A stretch of DNA of 64,000 bases, taken from assembly GCF_045679555.1 (NCBI RefSeq), contig NC_092091.1, positions 92,026,190-92,090,189 on the forward strand, in the 5' to 3' direction. Made by a program: the position numbers and the translations under genes. The notes under the pieces are model-generated. The model was not told where the DNA came from, did no database searches, and saw nothing but the letters and a program-made list of their open reading frames with translations. This DNA is from Salvelinus alpinus (Eukaryota; Chordata; Actinopteri; Salmoniformes; Salmonidae). This document shows, one piece after another, positions 11,827 to 22,886 of the stretch; positions within the stretch are counted from its first letter, which is position 1; every line of letters begins with the position of its first letter.

Positions 11827-11940
11827 GACTAAGACCTGACAGCCATCTCTTCCTGGACTAAGACCTAACAGCCATCTCTTCCTCTTCCTGGACTAAGACC
11901 TAACAGCCATCTCTTCCTCTTCCTGAACCAAGACCTGATG
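11822..11940. repeat. Short minisatellite in the probable 3' UTR
   Basis: About three imperfect copies of a 33-42-bp unit are visible, each containing 'aagacctaacagccatctct' with small changes and a variable number of 'cttcct' motifs. It lies just beyond the terminal exon P stop codon. Confidence 0.7.
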
Positions 11941-11945
11941 TTTAA

Positions 11946-12009
11946 TCAGATCTCAAACCTCTCCTCTGTCAGGAAAGCGGTTCTGTTCATGATTCTGTTG
12001 TTGAAGAGT
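11946..12009 (-). CDS. NLR terminal exon P
   Basis: This is a short coding end. The acceptor ...gttttctctacag is followed by one base finishing the phase-2 codon from exon O, 20 sense codons (LFNNRIMNRTAFLTEERFEI) and a TGA at 11,946-11,948. The frame and the spacing from exon O (766-bp intron) support it. The first residues continue the LRR pattern begun at the end of exon O. The 3' UTR would run to lower coordinates; a minus-strand AATAAA is present near 11,400. Confidence 0.65.
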
Positions 12010-12220
12010 CTGTAGAGAAAACATACATTATTATTATTTTAATGTTATTATTATCCTCTAATAGTTGCCCCGAGCAACATACACACCCATATGATCTCAC
12101 ACACACATGCTCTGCTCACCGTCACACACACCCTTACCGTACGGTGTGTATTGAAGTGTTGGTAGAGACCAGTTGGAGTATTCTGTCAGTCAGAGCATCA
12201 GTGATGTCATTGTGGCTCAG

Positions 12221-12380
<160 letters not shown>

Positions 12381-12436
12381 ACAGGGAGAGAGATCGGACA
12401 TTTATCATGTAGTGACATACACACAGTCTTGTACAA

Positions 12437-12770
12437 ATAACCTTGTGGGGACATTCAATTCAGACCCTAACCCGTACCTTAATTAAAAACCTAACCCTAA
12501 ACATAACCCTAGATCCTAATCCTAAACTTAAACATAGATCCTAATCCTCTACCTAATTCTAACCCTAACACTAATTCTAACCTTAATCCTAATCCCCCTA
12601 GAAATAGCATTTGACCTTGTGGGGACCAACAAAATGTCCCCAGTTGGTCAAATTTTTGTTTGTTTACTACTCTATTCTGGTCCCCAAAAGTATAGTTAAA
12701 CACGTCCACACACACATTTCCACACACACATTTCCACACACACACACACACACACACACACTGAAAGCCA
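12437..12770. repeat. Degenerate CCTAA (telomere-like) tract and CA repeat
   Basis: From about 12,460 to 12,605 there are many imperfect 'cctaac' and 'aaccctaa' units, flanked by two direct copies of 'ccttgtgggga' (12,440 and 12,615). A CA-rich stretch runs about 12,706-12,762. The tract lies in the intron between exons O and P. Confidence 0.7.
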
Positions 12771-12775
12771 CTCAC

Positions 12776-13045
12776 TCCAGGACTTGTACTTTATGCAGGT
12801 GTGTGATCAGGGGCTGTAGGTGGTGGTCTGTGAGTTGACAGTGGCTGAGGTCCAGTTTTGACAGACCCTCTGAGTGTTCCAGAACCAGGGCCAGAGATCC
12901 ACAGGCCTTCTGGTCCAGCTTGGTCTCACTGAGGTCCAGCTCCCCATCCAGGGCTCTGCACAGGGACTCTGTGTGCCTCAGCAGCCCCTCTTCAATCCCC
13001 TCACACACAAGGTCCAGCAGCGGAAGTAGCAGAGCTTTGCTGGGG
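12776..13045 (-). CDS. NLR exon O, canonical LRR
   Basis: This is a 270-bp phase 2-2 exon, acceptor cttcttgtcctctcag and donor CTGGA-GTGAGT. It shows the best canonical LRRs of the locus: LDGELDLSETKLDQKACGSL and LSKLDLSHCQLTDHHLQPLI, both with the LxLxxxxL pattern. It starts PSKALLLPLLDLVCEGIEEG. The donor abuts a CA microsatellite. Confidence 0.78.
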
Positions 13046-13143
13046 CTGAGAGGACAAGAAGCAGAGACAACATCATGACACAGAGTATGTTTAACTCCTA
13101 CTGATAAACTAGTTGGTCAAATGTTTGTCTTTGTGTGTCTAAC

Positions 13144-13491
13144 CTCAGCTTGACAATATGCAGGATGGGAAGCAGCTCCCTCAGTGCTCTGTCCTCCACC
13201 TCACAGTCTCTTAGGATGAGCTGGACCTGGTTCTGGACCAGCTGGGTGCTGTGTTGGTTCTGCTTCAGAACAGAGTTGATGGTCCTGCAGTGGTCAGTGG
13301 TCAGACACAGAGCCCCCCCCTGGTCCTGAGCTGACAGGTCCACAGAGGAGGAGCAGGAGGAGCAGGAGAAGTCCAGCCTGTAGTGCAGAGACCTGAGCAG
13401 CCATTCTGCTGTTGGTGGTGGTGGTGCCCCCTGCTGGACCTGAGAGGCAGCACAGAACTGGAGGAAACTCAGCAGTAACTTCCTGTCAACA
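13144..13491 (-). CDS. NLR exon N, LRR-type
   Basis: This is a 348-bp phase 2-2 exon. Its acceptor (ctctctgtag) lies directly at the end of a 200-bp TC microsatellite that acts as the pyrimidine tract. The donor is CTGAG-GTTAGAC. The protein begins VDRKLLLSFLQFCAASQVQQ, includes a Ser/Cys-rich stretch (DFSCSSCSSSVDLS), and ends with an LRR-like QLILRDCEVEDRALRELLPI and then HIVKLR. The ending is the same type as in the tandem exons. Confidence 0.72.
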
Positions 13492-13712
13492 CTACAGAGA
13501 GACAGAGAGAGAGAGAGAGAGACAGATAGAGAGACAGAGAGACAGAGAGAGAGACAGAGACAGAGATTTGAGCGAGAGAGAGAAAGAGAGAGCACCAGAC
13601 AGAGAGGGGAGAGCGCGAGAAAGAGAGACAGAGAGAGAGTGAGAGAGAGAGCGTGAGAAAGAGAGACAGAGAGAGTGAGAGAGAGAGCGCGAGAAAGAGA
13701 GACAGAGAGACT
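13492..13712. repeat. Interrupted GA/GACA microsatellite
   Basis: A 220-bp purine-rich stretch of 'gagaga' with frequent 'gacaga' and 'gcgaga' interruptions. On the coding strand it is the pyrimidine tract directly before the acceptor of exon N. Confidence 0.9.
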
Positions 13713-14182
13713 TATTTACACACCATCACACAATTAAACACTGATAAACATGCTACAACTCTGTTTATCAGGTCAACTACCAGGCATTCCCCTTCAATTC
13801 CACCCCTAGCTGAGGTTAAGTATAGTGCATTCCCAGGACGTCACCAGCGTTTCATTAACATTCGAGCTCTAAATTAATAAAATAATTTTCTGCAATTCTC
13901 CAACATTTTACACGACTGGAGACATTACAAAAATTATATATTATATAATTATTATAATTATTATTATATGATATTTTTTTATCCCACAAAAATCCCAAGA
14001 TGCTCTGACATTGACATCAGAACAAGAAAACAAATGACTCGTGTCTTAAATGCAACCAATAGCATCGGCCAATGAAAGTAGTGGATACACAGATTGTAGG
14101 CCAACAATATAAGGAGGAAATTAGAGTCAACCAACTCTCCAGTGGCAAATAGTTTTGCCTTTCCAACTATCTAAATAGTTCA
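13713..14182. other. Intron sequence, unassigned
   Basis: AT-rich intron DNA including a 'attataattattat' stretch near 13,945. No ORF, splice signal or repeat was recognised. Confidence 0.5.
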
Positions 14183-14227
14183 TTAACAGCCATACTGACA
14201 GCCACAACACATTTAGCTGTTCATTAA
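14183..14227. repeat. 44-bp host repeat unit, first of four
   Basis: The unit 'ttaacagccatactgacagc' to 'agctgttca' starts and ends with TTAA. Other units are at 17,130-17,170, 17,171-17,214 and 19,022-19,065. The four units would be contiguous without the TTAA elements that separate them. Confidence 0.85.
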
Positions 14228-17129
14228 CTTCTTTGATATAGGGGGCAGCATTTTCACTTTTGGATGAATTGCGTGCCCATAGTGAACTGCCTCCTACTCT
14301 GTCCCAGATACTAATATATGCATATTATTATTACTATTGGATATAAAACACTCGAAGTTTCTAAAACTGTTTGAATGATGTCTGTGAGTATAACAGAACC
14401 CATATGGCAGGCAAAAACCTGAGAAAAAATCCAAACAGGAAGGGAGAATTCTGAAAATGGTCATTGTTCAACTCATCGCCTATTCATTTCCCTGTAAGAT
14501 ATGGATCTGTTTGCACTTCCTACGCCTTCCAGTAGATGTCAACAGTCTGTAGAACGTGGAATGAAGCCTCTAGTGTGATGTGGGGCCAGATGGGAGGTAT
14601 TTCAGTCATTGGTCTGGCAGATTGCCAGTTCTTGCTCACGCGCTTTCCTTATCATATCGCCATGCGTTCGATGACTTATAGAGACTGAAAAGAATGTTCC
14701 GGTTGGAACGTTATTGGATATACATGATAACAACATTACTAAGTTTGACCAGTTTATTCGACTTGTAATATAACTTTTTTTAAGTTTTCGTCCGACGTTT
14801 GCCTGCATCTGCGCGAGCGTTTGGACACGTGTACTACGCATGCTAGCAAAAGTAGCTAATTGGACATAAGTAATGGACATTATCGAACAAAACAATGATT
14901 TACTGTGGAACTAGGATTCATGGCACTGCATTCTGATGAAGATAATGAAAGGTAAGGGAATATTTATGATGTAATTTCGTATTTTTGTTGACTCCAACAT
15001 GGCGGAGAAATGTTGGTAAATCTAAGCGCCATCTCAGATTATTGCATGGTGTGCTTTTTACGTAAAGGTTTTTAAAAATCTGACACAGCGGTTGCATTAA
15101 GAACAAGTGTATCTTTAATTATATGTAAAACATGTATCTTTCATCTAAGTTTATGATGAGTATTTCTGTTATTTGACATGGCTCTCTTTAATAACCTCTT
15201 GAGAATACAGGGGGTGCTGTTTCAACTTCGACATTTTGCGTCTCCAAATTAAACTGCCTCGTACTCAATTCTTGCTCGTACAATATGCATATTATTATTA
15301 CTATTGGATAGAAAACAATCTCTAGTTTCTAAAACCGTTTGAATTATGTCTGTGGGTGAACCAGAACACTTTCTACAGCGAAAATCATGACAGGACATGC
15401 GAAGGTCTGAAAACTAGGCTCTGATCTCGGATCAGTTTAAAGGTCTGTATGTGCCCTATGGGTTGAAATGAACTGCACCCGCCTTCCCCTGGATGTCAGT
15501 AACCAATGAGAAGTGGAATGGGGTCTCTACGTATTTCTCAGAGTTTATAAAAGGCAATGGAGTGACGTGTCCTTTCTTTTCGACGCTCGCCAAGGCGCAA
15601 GAGAGGACATCAGAATGGCTTGCTCAAAAGCTCTCATTATTGACCTAAGATATATCCGTCTGTGATTTAATTCGATATAGGTGTTAGAAACATCATAACG
15701 AAGTTATTTGAAACCTATTTATATCAGTTTATGCGAGTATATTGCTATTTTTCGGAATTTCCTTAGTATTGCGTTTGAGGATTTGGACATGTGTGTGCGA
15801 CATAGCTACTGTTAGCAGCTAATTCCAAAGGTGAAGAGGACGTTTTACAACAAAGCAACCATTCTTTTGGACAAAGGACACCTTGCCCAAGAATCTGATG
15901 GAAGCTCGTCCAAAAGTAAGAGCTATTTACGATTTTATTCCGTATTTATGTGGAAAAATGTAAACGCATTTGTCGGCCATTGTTGCGGCACTAGTCTGGC
16001 TGTAACGCACACTGTATGTCTAGTAACGTTAATTTTAAAAATCTAAATCAGCGGTTGCATTATTAACTAATGCATCTTTCATTAGCTGTCCAACCTGTAT
16101 TTTTTTAGTCAATCTAATCGATAAATAATCGTAAACTTAGGTGCCTTTCCAAGATGGCGCTGGCCAGAATGCATGCCATGTTTTGATAGATTACATTGCA
16201 TAACCACGATTTGTGATGCTAAATATGCACATTTTCGAACAAACTCTATATGCATTGTGTAATATGATGTTACAGGACTGTCATCTGAAGAATTCTGAGA
16301 AGGTTAGTGAAAAAATTAATATATTTTGGTGGCGATAACGTTATCGCGCTTTTTGCCTTGAATCAATGCTTGGGTGATGTTAGCTCGTGGTATGCTAATA
16401 TAACGATATATTGTGTTTTCGCTGTAAAACACTTAAAAAATCTGACATATAGGCTGGATTCACAAGATGTTGGGCTTTCATTTGCTGTACGCTGTGTATT
16501 TTTAAGAAATGTTTTAAGATGAGTAATTAGTTATTTGACGTTGGTCTCTGTAATTATTCTGGCAGCTTCGGCACTATTTCAGATTGCAGCTGCAATGTAG
16601 AACTGTGATTTATACCTGAAAAATGCACATTTTTCTAAAAAAACCTATGCTATACCATAAATATGTTATCAGACTGTCATCTTATGAAGTTGTTTCTTTG
16701 TTAGTGGCTATATATATCTTTATTTAGTCGAATTAGTGATAGCTACTGATGGAGTAAAAAACTGGTGGAGTAAAAAAAGTGGTGTCTTTTGCTAACGTGG
16801 TTAGCTAATAGATTTACATATTTTGTCTTCCCTGTAAAACATTTTAAAAATCAGAAATGATGGCTGGATTCACAAGATCTGTATCTTTCATCTGGTGTCT
16901 TGGACTTGTGATTTAATGATATTTAGATGCTACTATTTACTTGTGACGCTATGCTAGGATATGCTAGTCAGCTTTTTTACTGTGGGGGGTGCTCCCGGAT
17001 CCGGGTTTGGTCGCAAGTAGAAGTTAATTACTCCGGATATTTTGGAGGCATTTCTGAACATGGCGCCAATGTAAACCGAGATTTGTGATTTTTTTTCTGG
17101 ATTTTGGCCAAGTACCTATCCTAGAGAAG
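14228..17129 (+). mobile_element. TTAA element, outer copy with nested element
   Basis: The left end CTTCTTTGATATAGGGGG follows TTAA at 14,224-14,227; the right end CCTATCCTAGAGAAG precedes TTAA at 17,130-17,133. Removing it joins two host repeat units. Its inner sequence is interrupted at about 15,190 by a second family member and resumes at 17,028 ('ctccggatattttggaggca', contiguous in the element at 5,068-6,506). Confidence 0.85.
15195..17023 (+). mobile_element. TTAA element, family A, nested
   Basis: The left end is 'taacctcttgagaatacagg', the right end 'gtcgcaagtagaag', followed by TTAA (17,024-17,027). Like other family A copies it has about 400-bp internal repeats ('ttttcgaacaaactctatat', then 'actgtcatct'). 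The host element's sequence is continuous on either side. Confidence 0.8.
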
Positions 17130-17214
17130 TTAACAACCATACTGACAGCCACAACTCAATCAGCTGTTCATTAACAGCCATACTGACAGCCACAACTCAA
17201 CAATCAGCTGTTCA
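17130..17214. repeat. Host repeat units two and three
   Basis: Two tandem units of 41 and 44 bp ('ttaacaaccatactgacagc' and 'ttaacagccatactgacagc'), each beginning with TTAA, bounded by TTAA elements on both sides. Confidence 0.85.
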
Positions 17215-17218
17215 TTAA

Positions 17219-19021
17219 AACTTATTCGGGACAGGGGGCAGCATTTTCACTTTGGACGAATTGCATGCCCAAACTGAATTTCCTCCTACTCTGTCCCAGA
17301 AGGTAATACATGCATATTATGATTACTATTGTATAGAAAACACTCTGAAGTTTCTGAAACTGTTTGAATTATGTCTGTAAGTATAACAGAACTCATATGG
17401 CAGACAGAAACCCGAGAAGAAATCCAAACAGGAAGTTAGAACTTGATTTTCAAAACAGTGCCAAATGATATCCCTTTTAGTTATGGATGAGCAAACACTT
17501 CCTAGGGCTTCCACTAGATGTCAGCATCTTTAGATTCTGGTTATATGATTCTACTATAAAGGAGGGGCTCATAGGAGCTATTTTACTGAGTGGTCTGCAG
17601 AAATTCTCGGTCTCATTGTGCGCGCTCACGAGAGAGAGTGCTCTCGTGCCAATGCTCTTTCTTCAGACAATGAAATTCTCCGGTTGGATCCTTATTGATG
17701 ATTAATGTTAAAAACATCCTAAATATGGATTGCATCATTTGACTTGTTTCTACGACCTGTAACGGAACTTTTTGAGTTTTTGTCTGGAGGGATTGTTCGT
17801 GCGTCATGAAAATGGATTACTGGGCTGAACATGCTAACAACAAGTGGCTAAATGATGGGCTTTATGAAACAAATCAGTCATTTATTGTCGAACTGGGAAT
17901 CCTGGGAGTGCCTTCTGATGAAGTTATTCGAAGGTAAGTGAATATTTATAGTGTTTTTGTAGCTTTTGTTGACGCCAAAACGGCGACTATTTCTTTGGCT
18001 GTATTGTGCTCTAAACGCCGTTCTCAGATGAATCTTTTTCCGTAAAGTTTATTTTGAAATCTGACACTGTCACGACTTCAACCGAGGCAGGCTCTCCTTC
18101 CCGTTCGGGTGGCGCTCGGCGGTCGTCGTCACCGGCCTACTAGCTGCCACTGACTCTTTTTCCTCCCCTTCCTTATGTGTTTATTTGTATCACCTGTGTT
18201 CAGTTAGTTGTTAATTAGTGTGGCTTTATTAGTCAGCCAGCCCGTACGCTTCTTTGTGCGGGATTGTTACATTGTAGCTTTTGGATTTCGGGAGTGGATG
18301 TTATTATTGTGGACTGGGTTTGTTTATTGTGTCGTTGGACCGTTGTGTGTGACACCCAGTACGTCCGTGTTGGACATTTTGTTTGCTAGTTGGGTATTAA
18401 AGACTCAACATATTGAAGCTCTGCTGTTCCTGCGTCTGACTTCGCACCCCCCGACACCCAGGTCGTTACAGACACAGCGGTTGCATAGAGGATAAGTTTA
18501 TCTTTAATTATGTGAATTACACATTTTTTATCAATGTTTATTATGAGTATTTCTGCAAAATCACCAGATGTTTTGGAATCAAAACATTACTGCACGTAAC
18601 GCGCCAATGTAAACTGAGATTTGTTTTATATATATATGCACATTATCGAACAAAACACACAATACATGTATAACATGCTGTCCTATGACTGTCATCTGAT
18701 GAAGAAAATCAAAGGTTAGTGATTCATTTGAACTATATTTCTGCTTTTTCTAACTCCTATTGTTGGCTGAAAAAATGTCTGTGTGTGTTTGTGACTTGGC
18801 TCTGACCTAACACAATCATATGTTGTGCTTTCACTGTAAATCATTTTTGAAATCGGACACCATGGGTAGATTCACAAGATGTTTATCTTTCATTTGCTGT
18901 ATTGGACTTGTTAATGTGTGAAAGTTACATATTTCTAAAAATATATTTTTGAATTTCGCACGCTTCCTTTTCAGTGGAATGTTGTGGGTGTTCCGCTAGC
19001 GAAACCCCTGAGATAGAAAGG
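17219..19021 (+). mobile_element. TTAA element, family C, with nested solo LTR
   Basis: TTAA is at 17,215-17,218 and 19,022-19,025, inside the host repeat. The left end is AACTTATTCGGGACAGGG, the right end CCTGAGATAGAAAGG. A 403-bp LTR-like element interrupts it at 18,068. Without that insertion the element would be 1.4 kb. Confidence 0.82.
18068..18470 (+). mobile_element. Solo-LTR-like element 2
   Basis: A 403-bp sequence begins TGTCACGACTTCA, ends GTCGTTACA, and is flanked by a 5-bp duplication GACAC (18,063-18,067 and 18,471-18,475). The flanking TTAA element reads through ('aatctgacac' then 'agcggttgcat'), giving a clear empty site. It is related to the element at 10,345 and carries a plus-strand ATTAAA near 18,398. 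Confidence 0.78.
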
Positions 19022-19065
19022 TTAACAGCCATACTGACAGCCACAACTCAACAATCAGCTGTTCA
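19022..19065. repeat. Host repeat unit four
   Basis: A 44-bp unit as at 17,171, between two TTAA elements. Confidence 0.85.
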
Positions 19066-19069
19066 TTAA

Positions 19070-19598
19070 CCTCTCTGGGATAGCGGGACGCTTGTGTCCC
19101 AACTGGCCAATAGCCTGGGAAAATGTAGAGCGCCAGATTCAAAAAGATTATATAAAATCAAACTTTCATTAAATCACACATATAAGATACCAAATTAAAG
19201 CTACCCTCGTTGTGAATCCAGCCAACATGTCAGATTTCAAAAAGGCTTTTCGGCGAAAGAATAAGATGCTATTATCTGATGATAGTACAATGTCAACAAA
19301 GAGAGTGTAGCCTATTTCAAACATGCTGGCGCTACTCAAAACGCAGATATAAAATATAAAACATGCATTACCTTTGACGAGATTCTTTTGTTGGCACTCC
19401 AATATGTCCCATAAACATCACAAATGGTCATTTTGTTCGATTAATTCCGTCCATATATATCCAAATTGTCCATTTATTTGGCGCAGTTGTACCAGAAAAA
19501 AACTGCGTCCAATTTGCGCAAAGTCATGACAAAATATCAAAAAAATTACCTCTAAACTTTGCCAAAACATTTCAAAGTACTTTTGTAATACAACTTAA
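19070..19598 (-). mobile_element. TTAA element fragment, reverse
   Basis: It begins CCTCTCTGGGATAGCGGGAC after TTAA (19,066-19,069). Its inner part is the reverse complement of the right part of the element at 9,300-9,980. It breaks at the TTAA at 19,595-19,598, the same TTAA that lies in 'aaataccTTAAgttgtatta' of that copy, where another element is inserted. Confidence 0.75.
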
Positions 19599-20412
19599 CC
19601 TGTCTGGCCCCGGGGTTCCGCTAGAGGAACTCCTCCCACATTCCACTGAAAAGGCAGAGCGCGAAATTCAAAAAATATTTGAGAAATATTTAACTTTCAC
19701 ACATTAACAAGTCCAATACAGCAAATGAAAGATACACATCTTGTGAATCCAGTCAACATGTCCGATTTTTAAAATGTTTTACAGCGAAAACAGCACGTAT
19801 ATTTATGTTAGCTCACCACCAAATACAAAAAAGGACAGACATTTTTCACAGCACAGGTAGCATGCACAAAGCCAACCTAACTAACCAAGAACCAACCAAA
19901 CTAACCAAGAAACAACTTCATCAGATGACAGTCTTATAACATGTTATACAATAAATCTATGTTTTGTTCGAAAAATGTGCATATTTGAGGTATAAATCAG
20001 TTTTACATTGCAGCTACCATCACAGCTACCGTCAGAAATAGCACCGAAGCAGCCAGAGTAATTACAGACACCAACGTGAAATACCTAAATACTCATCATA
20101 AAACATTCTGAAAAATACATGGTGTACAGCAAATGAAAGACAGGCATCTTGTGATTCCAGACAATATTTCCGATTTCTTAAGTGTTTTACAGCGAAAACA
20201 CAATATAGCATTATATTAGCTTACCACAATAGCCAGAAACACAAGCCATTTACCAGCTGCAAAAGTTAGCGATTGTAACAAACCAGCAAAAGATATATAA
20301 TTTTTGACTAACCTTGATAAGCTTCATCAGATGACAGTCCTATAACATCAGGTTATACATACACTTATGTTTTGTTCGAAAATGTGCAAATTTAGAGCTG
20401 AAATTCTCGTTT
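19599..20412 (-). mobile_element. TTAA element, reverse, 3' truncated
   Basis: It starts CCTGTCTGGCCCCGGGGTTC directly after the TTAA and has the family blocks in reverse ('cttcatcagatgacagtct' twice, 'ttttacagcgaaaaca' twice). It loses similarity at about 20,412, so the other end and its TTAA are missing. Confidence 0.7.
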
Positions 20413-20554
20413 CGTCATCTTTTCTGTATAAAAGTTGGTACCGACATGTAGCCATTAGTTTAATATCATTTTAGAAGATACTTACATCATCAAAATTAAT
20501 TATTTCAATTTAACAAAACTTTCTATTTTTTAAATCCTTAAACACAGAATTATT

Positions 20555-20690
20555 TTATAATAGGCCATCGTCACTGTCAACAGTGAATGATAATTCTTCA
20601 CGTTTTAAGTGAACAGTCCACTCTGTCCAGTCATTGTCTCTACTGTCATAGATCTGTCTGATGGAGGACTTTACAAAGCTGGAACTGGAC
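20555..20690 (-). CDS. NLR candidate terminal exon Q (short)
   Basis: The acceptor ...ccatgtttgttcag on the minus strand is followed by one base completing the phase-2 codon and 44 open codons to a TAA at 20,555-20,557. The product starts SSSFVKSSIRQIYDSRDNDW, continues with TEWTVHLKREELSFTVD, and ends SDDGLL. The phase matches exon M, and the composition (charged, no low complexity) looks coding. I do not recognise the domain. If used, the gene ends here and exons N, O and P belong to another isoform or to a remnant of a second NLR gene. Confidence 0.6.
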
Positions 20691-20937
20691 CTGAACAAAC
20701 ATGGAGAATGGATTGTTGTGGTTATGTCAAGATTTTAAAAAGGATAACTCACATAGCAACAACTGGCTGGATAGGACATGGATAATTAACGTCTATAAAT
20801 ATTGAATAAAGATCTTCCACCTCTTGATTAAAACCCTAATGATATTACAGAGGAAAACTCAGAACAACATGTCACTGGATACAAATAGTTATTTTATTAT
20901 TTCTAGAAAGTCTGATCAGAGAAAGAAGTTCTCCCAC

Positions 20938-21183
20938 CTCTTGAGAGTAACCCTTCCCAGAAAGGGGAGAAGATCTGAGATGTTCTTCTCTAGAAGCCTG
21001 TTCTTCCTGAGGTCCACAGTGATGTTGTGGGTTGAATGCTGCAGCAGAGAGAGAAGCACTTCCCAGTCCAGCCTGCAGGAGGTCAGGTCTCCACCAACCT
21101 TCTCCAGGAACCACTGAGTCAACTCCTTGTCCTGAGCTTCATACACAACTATAGTCAGCTGCTGCAGAGTGTCTGAGTTCAGT
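20938..21183 (-). CDS. NLR exon M, LRR-type
   Basis: This is a 246-bp phase 2-2 exon with acceptor ccaacctcctag and donor AAGAG-GTGGGAG. It starts LNSDTLQQLTIVVYEAQDKE. The clearest LRR signature is ITVDLRKNRLLEKNISDLLP, followed by FLGRVTLK. From here the transcript can join exon Q (stop within 45 codons) or, across about 7.4 kb, exon N; both keep the frame. Confidence 0.75.
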
Positions 21184-21280
21184 CTAGGAGGTTGGAACAT
21201 GCAGGCAGTCAGAAATATGAAGAAAAACACATGAATGAAGTTACTATTTCTACTTCAAAAAACATCAGCTTCAATCTGAC

Positions 21281-21538
21281 CTGAGAAAGAGAGATCCCTG
21301 GTGACACAGCAGTGTGATGAGAGAGTGACCCTGGAAACAGAAATCAGTCAGGTCCAGACACTGAACACTCCAGAGTCTCAGCAGGGACGCCACACTACTC
21401 AGAGCCCTGGATAACACTCTCTCTGGTGGCTGGCTGCTCTTTAGGACCAGGGAGAGTTCTGGGACAGTCAGTGGAGTAGCACCTCTCCCTGTCCTCCTAA
21501 CCAGTGTGGACAGTTTCACTGCCATACTCACACTCAGC
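21281..21538 (-). CDS. NLR exon L, LRR-type
   Basis: This is a 258-bp phase 2-2 exon with acceptor cttttcattccag and donor CTCAG-GTCAGAT. The translation starts LSVSMAVKLSTLVRRTGRG. It contains PELSLVLKSSQPPERVLSRA and an LRR-like WSVQCLDLTDFCFQGHSLI, and ends in LCHQGSLFLR. No stop or frameshift was seen. The call as LRR-type rests on the Leu pattern and on its position between exons K and M. Confidence 0.72.
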
Positions 21539-21654
21539 CTGGAATGAAAAGACAAAACTCAAGTCACTTGAAACAGAGAAACCTTGTCAGATAAATGCTC
21601 AGTAGGAAAACCAACTATTCAATAGACCTGTAAAAGCTGTCTTACTGAACATAC

Positions 21655-21921
21655 CTGAGCTTGTGGAGCTTTGACTCATGTCTCAAAAGAAGTGCGGCTC
21701 CTTGGAGAGAGATCTTGCTGGGGGTGAGAGTGAGGTCCACTCTGGAGGCACAGAGACCCAGGACTCTCCCCACAGACCTGCAGGTTTTCCTGGGTAACTC
21801 TCCTCCCAGTGACAGGGTGGAGCCCAAGGCCTGGAGGAGAGAGGCCAACTGCTGGTCCTCCTCTCTGGACCTCACAGGGATGGATTCACACACAGTCTGG
21901 AAGAACCTGTCATCACCACAG
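21655..21921 (-). CDS. NLR exon K, LRR-type
   Basis: This is a 267-bp phase 2-2 exon. The acceptor is ttttgttgtttcag and the donor CTCAG-GTATGTT. The product begins CGDDRFFQTVCESIPVRS and ends LLRHESKLHKLR. The central segment (RVDLTLTPSKISLQGAALLL) has an LRR-like rhythm of Leu and Val with a helix after it. It shares the '-LxKLR' ending with the tandem exons and so could follow them in a continuous solenoid. Confidence 0.75.
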
Positions 21922-21966
21922 CTGAAACAACAAAACATGGAGACATCAAATCAGACATTTAGGAGA

Positions 21967-22163
21967 CAGTGACGTCCAGAAGTTTTGGGACAGTGACACA
22001 TTGTTTGATGTTTTGGCTCTGTACTCCAGCACTTTCTAAATGGTGAAAATGCCCTGACATTAAAGCTGACAGACTGACCTTTAACCTCAGTCATTGCATC
22101 ATGTCAAAGTGTACAGAGACAAAATAACAAATGTGTCACTGTCCCAATACTTCTACCTCACTG
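21967..22163. mobile_element. Tc1/mariner-type MITE
   Basis: A 197-bp sequence has terminal inverted repeats of about 32 bp that contain 'agaagttttgggacagtgac' at the left and its near-perfect inverse at the right, with CAGTGA as the outermost bases. TA follows the right end. It has no coding capacity and lies in the intron between exons A and K. Confidence 0.65.
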
Positions 22164-22442
22164 TACATGAATACCTGCCTGTCATATGGAAACGTAATAC
22201 CATGTCACAGAGAAAGTTCCATAACATACAAGACATTTGGTTTATAGATTAGAGATTCTGAATATAAACGTTCAGGTTTATTGTTACAAGACTTCTCTAG
22301 ATGAGATATCCTGAGTATAAATGTAGTTTCATATGACAATGTCTTAAAAAGACAATTACTGCAGAAAGCTACAAACTTCCTCTCTAAAGGGAAACACAGG
22401 GACAGACAACTACAATCCCTGAACTGTACTGATCCAACTCAC

Positions 22443-22886
22443 CTCAGCTGTGAGATGTAGGGCAGACACTGAAGGAAACTCCTCACTTCACTCTCTTCAT
22501 CTGACCAGCCCTTCAGCTCTACTGGTTTCTTCTCTGGTTGGAGTTTCAGCACTTCTAGGAGGAGGGAGGCCTTTCTCTTTGAGAGGTCTATGGACCAGAC
22601 TGCAGGAGCTGACTGGTAAACTGGCTGTAATGCTGGAAGGACACTCCTGCCAGTTTGAGTCTCATAGTCCTTCACATTTGAGTATAGATCCAGCAGGAAA
22701 TCACATTGAGATTTCTTGATCTCATCATTATAGAGGACATAGAAGGGGAAAGTGCTGTAAGTACACACTGATGATACCAGCTTCAGTGTCTTCTCTCCTG
22801 TCTGCTCCTCCCACTCTGCTGCTTGAGACAGGAGATCCACCAGGAACTTGATCAGCTTTGAGGGATCAGACTTCCGTGGAAATAAA
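22443..22886 (-). CDS. NLR tandem exon A, longest copy
   Basis: At 444 bp this is the longest of the nine copies; the extra codons lie in the variable loop (FYVLYNDEIKKSQCDF). The acceptor is ccttgttgcag and the donor CTGAG-GTGAGT, phase 2-2. The shared block is consensus apart from SNVKDYE. It is the last tandem copy in transcription order; the next exons (K, L, M) are of a different type. Its donor-side intron begins with a roughly 70-bp stretch that matches exon I's, suggesting A and I bound an ancestral duplicated block. Confidence 0.78.

Noticed and set aside
12446..12560. True telomere end
   Set aside because: The units are degenerate, short and inside an intron with unique sequence on both sides.
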